From: Pedobacter sp. R20-19
GTDB taxonomy: Bacteria > Bacteroidota > Bacteroidia > Sphingobacteriales > Sphingobacteriaceae
Length of the DNA stretch: 64,000 nt
Reading direction: 5' to 3'
Assembly: GCF_000708265.2 (NCBI RefSeq)
Contig: NZ_JCKI01000001.1
Span: forward strand, 434,001 to 498,000
This document shows, piece by piece, positions 51,263 to 60,702 of the stretch. How positions within the stretch are numbered: position 1 is the stretch's first letter; the number at the start of each line of letters is the position of its first letter. The notes under the pieces were generated by a model. That model was not told the origin of the DNA, made no database searches, and saw only the letters and a list, made by a program, of their open reading frames with translations. Position numbers and translations under genes: made by a program.

Positions 51263-51886
51263 TCAATTCATTTCTGCAATAAAGGCTATTGCCCACTCAT
51301 TCAGGTTTTTAATTGCCAGACCGATTTTCCAGTTATCTTTATTCCTTGGCTCAACATAATTGGAAATACTACGGATTTGAATACAATCAATATTTGCCTG
51401 TTTACAGGCATAAAAAACTGCTGCACCTTCCATGCTTTCGGTAGTGGGGCTGAATCTTTTCTTTAGATTTTTAATGCTTTGTTCACTTCCGGTTACGCAA
51501 TTTACGGTTATGCCTGTCACGGATGGCAAATCAATATTTATTTTGCTTCTCGATATAAAATGATTTTCTCCGAAACCTAGATCCTTTATGGTTAGAAATT
51601 CATCTCCGTTTTCTGCCCCTAGTTCAGCAAAATTATCTTCAGTAATATTTAATAAAGTGCCCAATTCAATCTCACGATCAAAACAGCCAGCAATTCCGAA
51701 ATTAATAACCAGGTCATAAGGTTTGGTTAAATATTGACCAAGAGCAAAGGCTGTTGCCACCATGCCCACGCCAGTAATCAGTAAATCGAAATGCTTACTC
51801 TCTACAAAATCATATTCCTGAAGGTGATAATGCTGGTAAAAAAAAGCAAGTTCAGCTCTTGTGGCGGCAACAATTAAAGTTTTCAT
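51263..51886 (-). CDS. mqnB: Futalosine hydrolase MqnB
   Basis: A 207-residue nucleosidase of the MTAN/PNP fold. It removes hypoxanthine from futalosine to give dehypoxanthine futalosine, the step before MqnC. Motifs are LIVAATRAELAFF at the start, DLVINFGIAGCFD near 75-87, and TESMEGAAVFYACKQANID near 148-166 followed by IRSISNYVEPR. The mqnB-mqnD pair on one transcript supports the assignment. mqnA and mqnC are not in this window. Confidence 0.9.
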   Translation of the reverse strand: MKTLIVAATRAELAFFYQHYHLQEYDFVESKHFDLLITGVGMVATAFALGQYLTKPYDLVINFGIAGCFDREIELGTLLNITEDNFAELGAENGDEFLTIKDLGFGENHFISRSKINIDLPSVTGITVNCVTGSEQSIKNLKKRFSPTTESMEGAAVFYACKQANIDCIQIRSISNYVEPRNKDNWKIGLAIKNLNEWAIAFIAEMN

Positions 51887-51962
51887 AAGGTAAAATTAGC
51901 GGATTGTTTCATTAAACTCTTGTTTCTTTATGCTTTGATGTTTAGGCTTAAGGCATTATCAT

Positions 51963-51970
51963 TATATTTG
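51963..51970 (+). promoter_or_regulatory. Putative -7 element of the pterin operon
   Basis: TATATTTG is an exact TAnnTTTG match 17 nt before the ATG at 51988; a TTTG lies 25 nt upstream (51934-51937) and a TTTA lies 18 nt upstream, so the -33 element is uncertain. Confidence 0.5.
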
Positions 51971-51987
51971 CGGTTTATTCAATAGTA

Positions 51988-52398
51988 ATGATTTATATAA
52001 CGAGAAAAGCATCATTTAATGCGGCCCACAAGTTGGCAAGAACCGATTGGGATGATGACAAAAATAATGAAGTTTATGGCAAGTGCGCAAATCCAAACTG
52101 GCACGGCCATAATTATTGGTTATATGTTACAGTGAAAGGTGAAGTTAATCCTGAAACCGGTTTTCTGGTAGATTTAAAGTGGCTAAAAGATGTAATGAAT
52201 AATTATGTTGTAGATAAAGTTGACCATAAAAACCTAAATCTGGATGTAGACTTTATGAAAGGCAAGCTGGCTTCAACAGAAAATTTAGCTATCGAAATCT
52301 GGAATCAGCTACTGGTACCGATTACGGAAGGAGGCGCCTTGCTTCACAGTGTTAAAATCTACGAAACTGAAAATAACTATGTTGAATATTTTGGTTAA
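51988..52398 (+). CDS. 6-pyruvoyltetrahydropterin synthase / 6-carboxytetrahydropterin synthase family
   Basis: A 136-residue T-fold enzyme that acts on 7,8-dihydroneopterin triphosphate. Zinc ligands are in FNAAHKL and HGH, the catalytic cysteine in GKCANPNWHGHNY. The Cys-x5-HGH spacing is that of 6-pyruvoyltetrahydropterin synthase (PTPS), whereas QueD has Cys-x3-HGH. Other blocks also match animal PTPS (VTVKGEVNPETGFLVDL, DHKNLNLDV, STENLAIEIWNQL, VKIYETENNYVEY). folE, which makes its substrate, follows 12 nt later. It could serve pterin/biopterin synthesis or queuosine, and the first fits the motif better. Confidence 0.88.
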   Translation: MIYITRKASFNAAHKLARTDWDDDKNNEVYGKCANPNWHGHNYWLYVTVKGEVNPETGFLVDLKWLKDVMNNYVVDKVDHKNLNLDVDFMKGKLASTENLAIEIWNQLLVPITEGGALLHSVKIYETENNYVEYFG

Positions 52399-52410
52399 AA
52401 CCCTATATTA

Positions 52411-53046
52411 ATGAGTACTAAAGAGGCATTAAATGGCGAATCGAGAGATGGCTATGTTAAAATAGATCGCTACAACGATGAAAAAATTGAGGCAGTAGCC
52501 GCCCATTACAAGGATATTTTAAGTCAGTTAGGTGAAGATCCTGAACGCGAAGGTTTGGTGAAAACCCCTGAACGTGTAGCAAAGGCGCTCCAATATTTAA
52601 CCCATGGTTATGATATTAAGCCAGACGAGATTTTAAAATCTGCGATGTTTAAGGAAGATTACAGCCAGATGGTTGTAGTGAAAGATATTGAAGTTTACTC
52701 CATGTGTGAGCACCATATGTTGCCGTTTTTTGGTAAAGCACACATTGCCTATATTCCTAACGGACATATTGTTGGCCTCAGCAAAATACCTCGGGTAGTA
52801 GATGCCTTTTCCCGCCGTTTACAAGTACAGGAACGTTTAACCAACGAAATCAGAGATTGTATTCAAAATACCTTAAGTCCTATGGGCGTTGCGGTAGTAA
52901 TGGAGTGCAAGCATTTATGCATGTCTATGCGAGGTGTTCAAAAACAGAACTCCGTTACCACAACTTCAGCTTTTACAGGTACATTTTTAAGTAATGATAA
53001 AACAAGAGCTGAATTTTTAAGGTTAATTACAGCAAGTTTGGATTAA
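52411..53046 (+). CDS. folE: GTP cyclohydrolase I (FolE)
   Basis: A 211-residue enzyme converting GTP to 7,8-dihydroneopterin triphosphate, the entry to folate, pterin and queuosine. Zinc ligands are Cys and His in [12 protein letters not shown] and the Cys in [12 protein letters not shown]. Other motifs are [17 protein letters not shown] and [20 protein letters not shown]. An N-terminal extension of about 25 residues precedes the catalytic core. It shares an operon with the PTPS-like gene, which would use its product directly. Confidence 0.95.
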   Translation: MSTKEALNGESRDGYVKIDRYNDEKIEAVAAHYKDILSQLGEDPEREGLVKTPERVAKALQYLTHGYDIKPDEILKSAMFKEDYSQMVVVKDIEVYSMCEHHMLPFFGKAHIAYIPNGHIVGLSKIPRVVDAFSRRLQVQERLTNEIRDCIQNTLSPMGVAVVMECKHLCMSMRGVQKQNSVTTTSAFTGTFLSNDKTRAEFLRLITASLD

Positions 53047-53121
53047 CCAGTGAGAATATCAAGTAGAAAGTACTAAGTTTCAAGGTTGAGCGCTAACCGC
53101 AATACGCCAAACAAAATTATA

Positions 53122-54000
53122 ATGAGAGCATATATTTTTCCTGGACAAGGAGCACAATTTGTAGGTATGGGTAAAGATCTTTATGAAAACCCCAAAGCTG
53201 CAGAATTATTTGAAATCGCAAATCAAATTATTGGTTTCCGCATTAGTGATATTATGTTCAGCGGAACAGATGAGGAGCTTAAACAAACCAATGTAACACA
53301 GCCTGCAATCTTTTTGCATTCTGTTATTTTAGCAAAGGTTTTAGAAGATTTTAAGCCTGATATGGTTGCAGGACACTCATTGGGAGAGTTTTCTGCACTT
53401 GTTGCCGCAAATGCTTTATCATTTGAAGACGGATTTAAGTTGGTTATTGCACGTGCAAACGCGATGCAAAAGGCATGTGAGGCACAACCCTCTACTATGG
53501 CTGCAATTTTAGGCTTAGCTGATGATGTAGTTGAAAAAATCTGTGCAGAAATTGATGCAGTGGTTGTTCCGGCAAATTACAACTGCCCAGGCCAGTTGGT
53601 TATTTCCGGCAGTATTGAAGGAATAGACCTGGCTTGTGCTAAATTAACCGAGGCTGGTGCCAAAAGGGCACTAAAATTAAACGTGGGTGGGGCATTTCAC
53701 TCGCCTTTAATGGAGCCTGCTAAAATTGAGCTACAAGCTGCAATTGAAGCCACAAATATTTCTGCTCCGGTTTGCCCGGTTTATCAGAATGTTGATGCAA
53801 AGCCATATACAGATCCTGCACAAATAAAGGAAAACCTGATTAAGCAATTAACCGGAGCCGTACGGTGGACACAAACCGTTGAAAATATGTTGGCAAATCA
53901 AGCCAATGAATTTGTTGAAGTAGGACCAGGTAATGTTTTACAGGGCTTAGTAAAAAAAGTAAGCAGAGAAGTACAAACCAGTAGCGCAACTATTGCCTGA
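53122..54000 (+). CDS. fabD: Malonyl-CoA:ACP transacylase FabD
   Basis: A 292-residue enzyme moving malonyl groups from CoA to acyl carrier protein for fatty acid synthesis. It has YIFPGQGAQFVGMGKDLYE at the N-terminus, the nucleophile elbow GHSLGEF (Ser about 84), the catalytic His in GGAFHSPLM, and the Gln of GQGAQ. The frame is open from a TTG at 53086, but the ATG at 53122 gives the conserved MRAYIFPGQGAQ start and is chosen. It follows folE after a 75-nt gap. A strong terminator follows. Confidence 0.94.
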   Translation: MRAYIFPGQGAQFVGMGKDLYENPKAAELFEIANQIIGFRISDIMFSGTDEELKQTNVTQPAIFLHSVILAKVLEDFKPDMVAGHSLGEFSALVAANALSFEDGFKLVIARANAMQKACEAQPSTMAAILGLADDVVEKICAEIDAVVVPANYNCPGQLVISGSIEGIDLACAKLTEAGAKRALKLNVGGAFHSPLMEPAKIELQAAIEATNISAPVCPVYQNVDAKPYTDPAQIKENLIKQLTGAVRWTQTVENMLANQANEFVEVGPGNVLQGLVKKVSREVQTSSATIA

Positions 54001-54025
54001 TCTTTTTATGCAGTAAAATAATTAC

Positions 54026-54063
54026 ACAGCGCCATAAACACACCGTTTGTGGCGCTGTTTTTG
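54026..54063 (+). terminator. Terminator of fabD
   Basis: The 9-bp stem ACAGCGCCA/TGGCGCTGT, extended by AAAC/GTTT, has an ACACC loop and is followed by T-rich sequence. Confidence 0.9.
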
Positions 54064-54088
54064 TCTATATTTATCATTATCAAAATTA

Positions 54089-57000
54089 ATGACATTGAGC
54101 TTTGGTGTAAAACTTAGATTTCTGCTGTTTGTATTGGCCTGTTGTCTGATCACAACCTCTATCACTTTAAGCAAATTTACCACCAAATCTGAGCTGCTGG
54201 AAAGATATGCGAGAGAGGTTCAAACCAATCTCCTGATCAAGGAAAAGATTGTAGCAGATTTTCTATCTAATAAGAAAGAAGTACAAAAAGCAAAACAATT
54301 GCATCAGAACCCTAAAGATGCAATTGATTTTTTAACCAATTACAGGCAAAATAAAGGGATTAATCTCTTAACTTTTCACCATAATCAACTAAAATTCTGG
54401 AGTACTTACAAAGTAACGGATATTGATCTGTCTACAATAAGGGAAGGAAAATCGGTGCTTTTTTTTTACAACGGATGGTATGAAGTCATTAAGCGTACAG
54501 ATGGCGATTTTAGTTTTGTATTCCTGATTGGCATCCAATCCCAATATCCGTTTAAAGAAACCCAATATTTTAAAAATGATTTAGATCCATTTCTAACCAA
54601 TTCTAAAATATTAACGCTAGCCTCTTTCACTGATAAGGATGTTTATGCTATAAAAAGTCTGGATGACAAATTTTTGTTTGGCTTAAAAATAAAACCAGGA
54701 TACACCAACGATTATTATTCGATTACACAGCTTTGGCTCTTTATTGGGGGCATGCTTTGTATCTGCATGTTTTTCAATTCGTTAAGTGCACTCATCGCTA
54801 AGAAAGGTTACCTCGTTTCAGGTACGTTTCTTTTACTGGGTTTTTTTGCATTGTTTCGGTTCTCCGATTTATATTATGGCTGGTTCAACCATCATTTTTC
54901 CCTATCACTTTTTGATCCAAGAATTTACGGAGATAGTTTTTTTATGCCATCTCTGGGCGATTTCTTACTGAATGTGTTTTCCTTAACCTGGTTTTTACTG
55001 TTTGTTTATAATCATAAAGAAGAGTATCAGTTTCCCGCATGGATTAAAAGGAGCAAGGTTCTCGGCATCTTCATTCATGCGGTTTTATTGGTCTTCATCG
55101 GTATTGTAGCCTATTTTAGTGACGAGGTATTCTTCGGACTGATTTATAATTCCAGAATTAACTTTGAAATTATTAACATCTTAAAACTGAGTGGTTCCAG
55201 TTGGGTGAGTATCGTGATACTTTGTTTGGTCTGGTTTCAAATCTATCTGATTACTGTTATCGCTGCCACAATCAGCCTTCCGCTTAAGGTTACCAATAAA
55301 GAAAGACTGATTATCTTTTTAACAGGTTTCGCCGCATTATTTTTATATAAGGTATTAACAGATTTTACCGCATTTTTTATTGTCTTTGCGCTTATATTGT
55401 TTATCATCGCAAGGGGCATTTATGTAGAGGGAATAAGATTTTCTGTAGGGTTATTTGCTATAGTTTTCTTTTGTCTGGCATTTAACACCTCTATCAAATA
55501 CATCAAATACAAAGATATTAAAGAACGTAGCTTACGCGAACCGCTTGCACGTAAAATACAGTCTTCCGAAGATCCTAACGCTATTATTTCATTAGGTGTA
55601 CTTGAATCACAATTGCTCAATGATGAGTTTTTAGTTCGCTATTTTAAGCAAGGCGCAGAAACCAATTATCCGGTTTTAAAGAACCATATTAAAAGCTATA
55701 TGGACGGGTATTTATCAAGATATGATTATCAGATTTATCCCTATAATAAAGATGGCTTAAGCATTAATAATATTAGAAGCCAGGCATTCTCCAAATATAA
55801 AGAACTGGTAGAATCTGGATCTGTAAAGATAAATGGGGGCAACTATTTTTATCAGGTGAACAACACGTTTGGGTACCAGGATTATTTTGGAATTATATCT
55901 GTTATTGATCAAGGTTCATTATTAGGTACGCTGGTGATCGAGCTTAGATCAAAACCTTATAATTATAATAATAGATTGCCTGATCTGCTTGGTGATCAAA
56001 AGTTAATCAGGGATGAAGATTTCAGAGGATATTCCATTGCGTTCTACAACAATAATCGCCTGTTAAATCAATCTGGAAATTATACCTATCCTTTAGATGG
56101 AAGAAATTTCAAAGGGAAAAAGGATGATTTTGTAACCAGTAGTGATAAAACACTTCAATACAGCCACCTGATTTATAAGCCATCAGATAATAAAATGGTG
56201 ATCATCAGTAAAGAAAAAGTTGGTTATGTAGAACGTTTAGCCGCTTTATCATTTTTCTTTCTGGTTTTTATCATCTTCTCTATACTCCTTTATGGATTGG
56301 TGTGGTTAATTAAAAACCTGGATGATGAACGGGTAGGCTGGTTTAGCATTAATCGCTCACTCATGATTAACGCAAACAAAATATTATACAAAACACGTAT
56401 TCAGGTTTCTATTGTGCTTTCTGTTGTGGCTACTTTACTTATTGTAGGCTGGGTAACTTATTATTATATGGATAATGAATACCGCGGACAGCAGAATGCC
56501 GCCATTAAAGATAAGATTAGAAAAGTACAACAGAATTTTGAGAAACAGGTGTTCAGCGGCGGCATCAAGGATGATGAGAATGCAGTTGCAGATTTTAACA
56601 ACTTTGCAGATATCAATAATGCAGATCTGAATCTTTATGATACCCAAGGCAATTTGATTATGACAACCTATCCAAAGTTGTATAGTTACAAAGTAATTGG
56701 TAGAAAGATGGGACCACTGGCCTATACTTATCTTACACAATTAAAGCGATCTGAATATATTAATCCGGAGGAGAAGGTGGGTAACCTGACTTATGCAGCA
56801 GCGTATGCACCCATTCGGAATGCACAGAATGAAACCATTGCCTATATTGGTTTGCCTAATTACTCTAATGAAGAAGAATACTCTGATAAGATTGCGCTTT
56901 TTGTAAGTAACCTGATTAATATCTATGCTTTGGTATTTGTTGCAGTAGGTGTCTTGGCCGTATTCCTGGCCAATCAAATTACAAGCCCGTTAACATTTAT

Positions 57001-57817
57001 TCAGCAAAGCATTAGCAGAACCAGAATTGGACAACGCAATGAGCCTATTGTGTGGCGCAGACACGATGAAATCGGATCCTTAATTAAGGAATACAATAGT
57101 ATGATTGCGGCCTTAGAGGCAAGTGCAGTTAAACTTGCCCGTTCTGAAAGGGAAAGTGCCTGGCGGGAGATGGCGAAACAGGTAGCGCATGAAATTAAAA
57201 ACCCATTAACACCATTAAAATTAGGTGTACAGCTGCTGGAGAAATCGTGGAGAGAAAATGATCCCAATTTTGAAGTTAAGTTTAAAAAGTTCAGTAAATC
57301 ATTTATAGAACAGATAGATAGCCTTTCAAAAATCGCATCCGAATTTTCGAATTTTGCTAAAATGCCTGACACTAAATTAGAGCGGATAGAAATTCTACCT
57401 GTTTTAGAGCAAGCTAGAGAAGTTTACAAAAATACCGGTGATGTAGAAATAAACTTGCTGGATAAATCAAGTCAGCAGATTCATATACTGGCAGATCATG
57501 ATCAGCTGCTCAGAACTTTCAATAACCTGTTTAAGAACGCGATTGAGGCAATTGAAGGGCATGATCAGTGTTGTGTAAGCGTTATTTTATATAATGATAA
57601 ATCGCACGCCTTTGTAGAAATTAAAGATAATGGAAAGGGGATACCGCTGGTATTACACGATAAAATTTTTGTGCCAAACTTTACCACTAAAACCTCAGGA
57701 ACGGGGCTCGGCTTAGCTTTTGTTAAACAGGCAGTAGAAAATGCAGGTGGAGATGTCAGTTTTACTTCAGTTCCGAATGTAGGTACCACCTTCTATCTTA
57801 CATTCCCTTTGGTATAA
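54089..57817 (+). CDS. Very large multi-spanning sensor histidine kinase, NtrY-like C-terminus
   Basis: A 1242-residue kinase from the ATG at 54089. A first helix (about 8-28) and an extracytoplasmic loop precede about seven helices at roughly 210-460, another extracytoplasmic region (about 465-720), and three more helices (about 725-965; a Cache-like segment lies between the last two). A HAMP follows near 965-1015, then HisKA with KQVAHEIKNPLTPLKLGVQL (His1034) and HATPase_c with FKNAIEAIEGH, IKDNGKGIP and TSGTGLGLAFVK. Kinase motifs are those of the NtrY/AtoS group. A frame-open TTG at 54047 lies inside the fabD terminator and is rejected. No regulator gene is adjacent. Confidence 0.9.
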   Translation: MTLSFGVKLRFLLFVLACCLITTSITLSKFTTKSELLERYAREVQTNLLIKEKIVADFLSNKKEVQKAKQLHQNPKDAIDFLTNYRQNKGINLLTFHHNQLKFWSTYKVTDIDLSTIREGKSVLFFYNGWYEVIKRTDGDFSFVFLIGIQSQYPFKETQYFKNDLDPFLTNSKILTLASFTDKDVYAIKSLDDKFLFGLKIKPGYTNDYYSITQLWLFIGGMLCICMFFNSLSALIAKKGYLVSGTFLLLGFFALFRFSDLYYGWFNHHFSLSLFDPRIYGDSFFMPSLGDFLLNVFSLTWFLLFVYNHKEEYQFPAWIKRSKVLGIFIHAVLLVFIGIVAYFSDEVFFGLIYNSRINFEIINILKLSGSSWVSIVILCLVWFQIYLITVIAATISLPLKVTNKERLIIFLTGFAALFLYKVLTDFTAFFIVFALILFIIARGIYVEGIRFSVGLFAIVFFCLAFNTSIKYIKYKDIKERSLREPLARKIQSSEDPNAIISLGVLESQLLNDEFLVRYFKQGAETNYPVLKNHIKSYMDGYLSRYDYQIYPYNKDGLSINNIRSQAFSKYKELVESGSVKINGGNYFYQVNNTFGYQDYFGIISVIDQGSLLGTLVIELRSKPYNYNNRLPDLLGDQKLIRDEDFRGYSIAFYNNNRLLNQSGNYTYPLDGRNFKGKKDDFVTSSDKTLQYSHLIYKPSDNKMVIISKEKVGYVERLAALSFFFLVFIIFSILLYGLVWLIKNLDDERVGWFSINRSLMINANKILYKTRIQVSIVLSVVATLLIVGWVTYYYMDNEYRGQQNAAIKDKIRKVQQNFEKQVFSGGIKDDENAVADFNNFADINNADLNLYDTQGNLIMTTYPKLYSYKVIGRKMGPLAYTYLTQLKRSEYINPEEKVGNLTYAAAYAPIRNAQNETIAYIGLPNYSNEEEYSDKIALFVSNLINIYALVFVAVGVLAVFLANQITSPLTFIQQSISRTRIGQRNEPIVWRRHDEIGSLIKEYNSMIAALEASAVKLARSERESAWREMAKQVAHEIKNPLTPLKLGVQLLEKSWRENDPNFEVKFKKFSKSFIEQIDSLSKIASEFSNFAKMPDTKLERIEILPVLEQAREVYKNTGDVEINLLDKSSQQIHILADHDQLLRTFNNLFKNAIEAIEGHDQCCVSVILYNDKSHAFVEIKDNGKGIPLVLHDKIFVPNFTTKTSGTGLGLAFVKQAVENAGGDVSFTSVPNVGTTFYLTFPLV

Positions 57818-57824
57818 ATTAAGA

Positions 57825-58727
57825 TTATTTTAATTCAATCTGGGCTTTACCCAACGTGTTTCCATTGGTGTATAAAATAACGGTGTAAATGCCTTTCATA
57901 AACGATTTAGGGTTTTTCCAATCGATTACATAAGAACTGTTATCGTTATTGTAATCAATATAGATAGAGTGGCTGAATTGCATTTCCTGGCCATCAGCTT
58001 CAAAACGATCGTCATCATCGGCAAGTAAATTTCCGGCCGGATCAAAAACTCTTAAGTAAATATTGTGGTGGCCTTTTTCGGCAAGATCGTTTGGAATGAT
58101 GTTAAAGCGAACACTTAATTTTTCTGCAGCGGAAGATTTAGTGACCTGAATTTTTTTACCGCTTGATTTTGTTCTGAAAGCAATGATTTCGGCATTCTGG
58201 AGCTTTAATGACGCTGCGGTTTTAACCTTGGCATTGAGGTTTGCATTTTCATCCTCCAGGCTGGAGGCCTTACTGCTCATGTTTTTTAGGGTGTTTTCTA
58301 AGCTGTCGCGGCTGTTTTTAAGAAAAATATTATCTTTCTGAAGCTGGATAATCTGATCATTATAATTCTTTACAAAAACCTTGAGATCACTAATCTGTTT
58401 ATTGGCTTTATCTAACTCCAATTGCGTGAGCTCTCCCTTTTCCAGGGCAACTTTCAGTTCTTCAATTTTTGCTCTGGCCAGTTTCTGCTCCTCAACAAGT
58501 TTATCATTTAAATTAAGATTCAATGCATTTACTTTATCCAGTTCTACCTCAATTTTTTCTACTTCCAAACGAAGTTTATCTTTTTCTGTGCTTACGGTTA
58601 CAAACTTTTTGCTTTGTTGTTTGTCTTTAAAAAATAAGTAAGCGTTTGTTCCAACAAGTGCGGCTATAACTATGATCAGAAAGTAAATTTTATTCCTATC
58701 TCCCTTATTAATCTTTTGTGGTTCCAT
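57825..58727 (-). CDS. Membrane-anchored coiled-coil protein of unknown function
   Basis: A 300-residue protein with a short basic N-terminus, one membrane helix at about 12-32, a long coiled coil at about 40-170 (heptads rich in Lys/Glu/Leu, such as LRLEVEKIEVELDKVNALNL), and a C-terminal beta-sandwich-like domain at about 190-300 (VRFNIIPNDLAEKGHHNIYL, RVFDPAGNLLADDDDRFEAD, GIYTVILYTNGNTLGKAQIE). The C-terminal part resembles small domains found repeatedly in Bacteroidota surface or envelope proteins, but I cannot name it. It is convergent to the large kinase with a 7-nt gap. Confidence 0.78.
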   Translation of the reverse strand: MEPQKINKGDRNKIYFLIIVIAALVGTNAYLFFKDKQQSKKFVTVSTEKDKLRLEVEKIEVELDKVNALNLNLNDKLVEEQKLARAKIEELKVALEKGELTQLELDKANKQISDLKVFVKNYNDQIIQLQKDNIFLKNSRDSLENTLKNMSSKASSLEDENANLNAKVKTAASLKLQNAEIIAFRTKSSGKKIQVTKSSAAEKLSVRFNIIPNDLAEKGHHNIYLRVFDPAGNLLADDDDRFEADGQEMQFSHSIYIDYNNDNSSYVIDWKNPKSFMKGIYTVILYTNGNTLGKAQIELK

Positions 58728-58925
58728 TTAAATAATGCTGTATCTTCTCAAATTAATATACTTTTGTTTTCCCATAGGTATTTGGGGTACAATTAATTTA
58801 GCAAGGCGCAAAATAGAATTAATAATAAAATTTATAAGAGTTTTTAAAAAAAATCGTTTAATTGCTAACATCCATTTGTATTATACTCACAAATAAACAT
58901 CCCGAATAAAAAACAAGACAGAATA

Positions 58926-60470
58926 ATGCTTAAAAACTTTCTATACGCACTTTTAATTGTAATTATACTTCCATATATATCAAATGCTCAACCATCAACA
59001 AAAATTGCACCAAAAAGAGAATTTAGGGGCGTTTGGGTAGCTACAGTAACGAATATCGACTGGCCATCAAGACCAGGTTTAAGTGTTGATCAGCAAAAAC
59101 AAGAGCTCATTGGCATTCTTGAACGTCATAAAGCACAAGGTATGAATGCTATCCTTTTGCAAGTGAGGCCGGCAGGTGATGCTTTCTATGCCAAATCTCG
59201 CGAGCCCTGGAGCCAGTGGTTAATGGGGCGACAAGGCTTAGCGCCTGCTCCGGGATATGATCCTTTAGCTTTTGCCATTAAAGAATCTCATAGCAGGGGA
59301 ATGGAATTGCATGCCTGGTTTAATCCTTATCGGGCCAGTATGAGTAGCAGTACTGTTTTTAGTGAAAATCATGCCATAAAAAAACACCCTGACTGGTTTT
59401 TTACTTATGGTGGTAAAAAGCATTTTGATCCGGGTATACCTGATGTAAGAACCTATATCGTTCAGGTTATTTTAGATGTAGTTAAAGAATATGATGTGGA
59501 CGGTATTCACTTTGATGATTATTTTTATCCTTATAAACTCGAAGGACAAACAATTAATGATTCGGAAACATTTAATAAATACAAGGAAGACTTTACTGAT
59601 ATCAGAGACTGGAGAAGGAATAATGTTAACCTCTTAATTAAAGAAGTTGATGACAGTATTCACCATTATAAAAAATGGGTAAAATTTGGTGTTAGCCCTT
59701 TTGGAATCTGGCGAAATAAAAACGAAGATCCGGAAGGATCGGCCACGGCAGGCTTATCAAATTATGCAGAGCTGTTTGCCGATAGCCGCAAATGGGTGAA
59801 AGAAGGATGGGTAGATTATATTAACCCGCAGATTTACTTTTCTTTTACCAGACGGGTGGCGCCTTTTGGTACATTGGTAGATTGGTGGAGTAACAACAGC
59901 TATGGCAGACATGTGTACATCGGACAAGCTGCTTATCTGATCAATTCACGTGCTGAGCTGGCCTGGCGTAATCCTGGCGAAATTCCAAATCAAATTAGAT
60001 ACTTAAGAGAAAACAACCGCATTCAGGGCAGTGTATATTTCAGTTCTAAATCATTGAATACGGTAGGAAGGTCTTTAGCAGACTCACTCAAAAATGATTT
60101 TTATAAATACCCGGCTTTGCCTCCACAAATGCCTTGGCTGGATGAAGTACCACCCAATCAGCCACAACAATTATCAGCTGATGCACTAAAAGACGGTGTT
60201 CATTTAAAGTGGGAGAAACCATTAAAGGCTAAAGATGGTGAAACAGCATCCGGATATGTGATTTATCGTTTCTCTGAGGGGGAAAAAATTTCCATACTTG
60301 ATCCAAAAAATATCATTAGAATTAGTTTTGAAGATTATGTTTCTTTTATAGATACCAGTATAGAAAATGGCAAACGATACAGTTATTTGGTTACAGCATT
60401 AGACCGGCTTAAAAACGAAAGTGAGCCAACCGGTCCAATTGGTGTAGAAGTTCCACTAGCCAAAGAATAA
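58926..60470 (+). CDS. Glycoside hydrolase-like protein, GHL10 (DUF187) family
   Basis: A 514-residue secreted protein. The signal peptide (1-21, ending ISNAQ) precedes a TIM-barrel domain of the GHL10 family with REFRGVWVATVTNIDWPS (residues 32-49), LQVRPAGDAFY, ELHAWFNPYRAS, DPGIPDVRTYIVQVI, VDGIHFDDYFYP and VKFGVSPFGIW. A fibronectin-type-III-like domain is at about 405-510 (SADALKDGVHLKWEKP, RYSYLVTALDRLKNE). Family members may act on cell-surface polysaccharides; the substrate is unknown. It is followed by its own terminator, so the link to the xylanase operon is positional only. Confidence 0.88.
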   Translation: MLKNFLYALLIVIILPYISNAQPSTKIAPKREFRGVWVATVTNIDWPSRPGLSVDQQKQELIGILERHKAQGMNAILLQVRPAGDAFYAKSREPWSQWLMGRQGLAPAPGYDPLAFAIKESHSRGMELHAWFNPYRASMSSSTVFSENHAIKKHPDWFFTYGGKKHFDPGIPDVRTYIVQVILDVVKEYDVDGIHFDDYFYPYKLEGQTINDSETFNKYKEDFTDIRDWRRNNVNLLIKEVDDSIHHYKKWVKFGVSPFGIWRNKNEDPEGSATAGLSNYAELFADSRKWVKEGWVDYINPQIYFSFTRRVAPFGTLVDWWSNNSYGRHVYIGQAAYLINSRAELAWRNPGEIPNQIRYLRENNRIQGSVYFSSKSLNTVGRSLADSLKNDFYKYPALPPQMPWLDEVPPNQPQQLSADALKDGVHLKWEKPLKAKDGETASGYVIYRFSEGEKISILDPKNIIRISFEDYVSFIDTSIENGKRYSYLVTALDRLKNESEPTGPIGVEVPLAKE

Positions 60471-60479
60471 GATTCAACA

Positions 60480-60507
60480 AAATCCTGCTTTCACAAGCGG
60501 GATTTTT
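60480..60507 (+). terminator. Terminator of the GHL10 gene
   Basis: A 10-bp stem AATCCTGCTT/AAGCGGGATT (one T-G pair) with a TCAC tetraloop is followed by a T-tract. Confidence 0.88.
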
Positions 60508-60702
60508 TATTTAACAGGGTCTTTTTTATACCATTATGAGCAAGAAAACAAAATTGTAAAATTTTTATGCAACCGATTGCAGATTTATAAAATTAGTTCT
60601 ACTTTTAGTTATTCTAAATAGGATAGGTATATCGTAGAACCAAAAGAACAGGAAAATCCTTAACATGATTTTGTAAGGCTTGCCCTGATTAACCAAATAT
60701 AA

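Noticed and set aside
51988..52398. Simple call as QueD of queuosine synthesis
   Set aside because: The cysteine is five residues before HGH, not three as in QueD, and other blocks match animal PTPS; the family name is kept but the specific name is withheld.
53086..53121. Upstream TTG start for fabD
   Set aside because: The added 12 residues have no counterpart in FabD; the ATG at 53122 gives the conserved start.
54047..54088. Upstream TTG start for the large kinase
   Set aside because: It lies in the hairpin of the fabD terminator; the ATG at 54089 leads straight into the first membrane helix.
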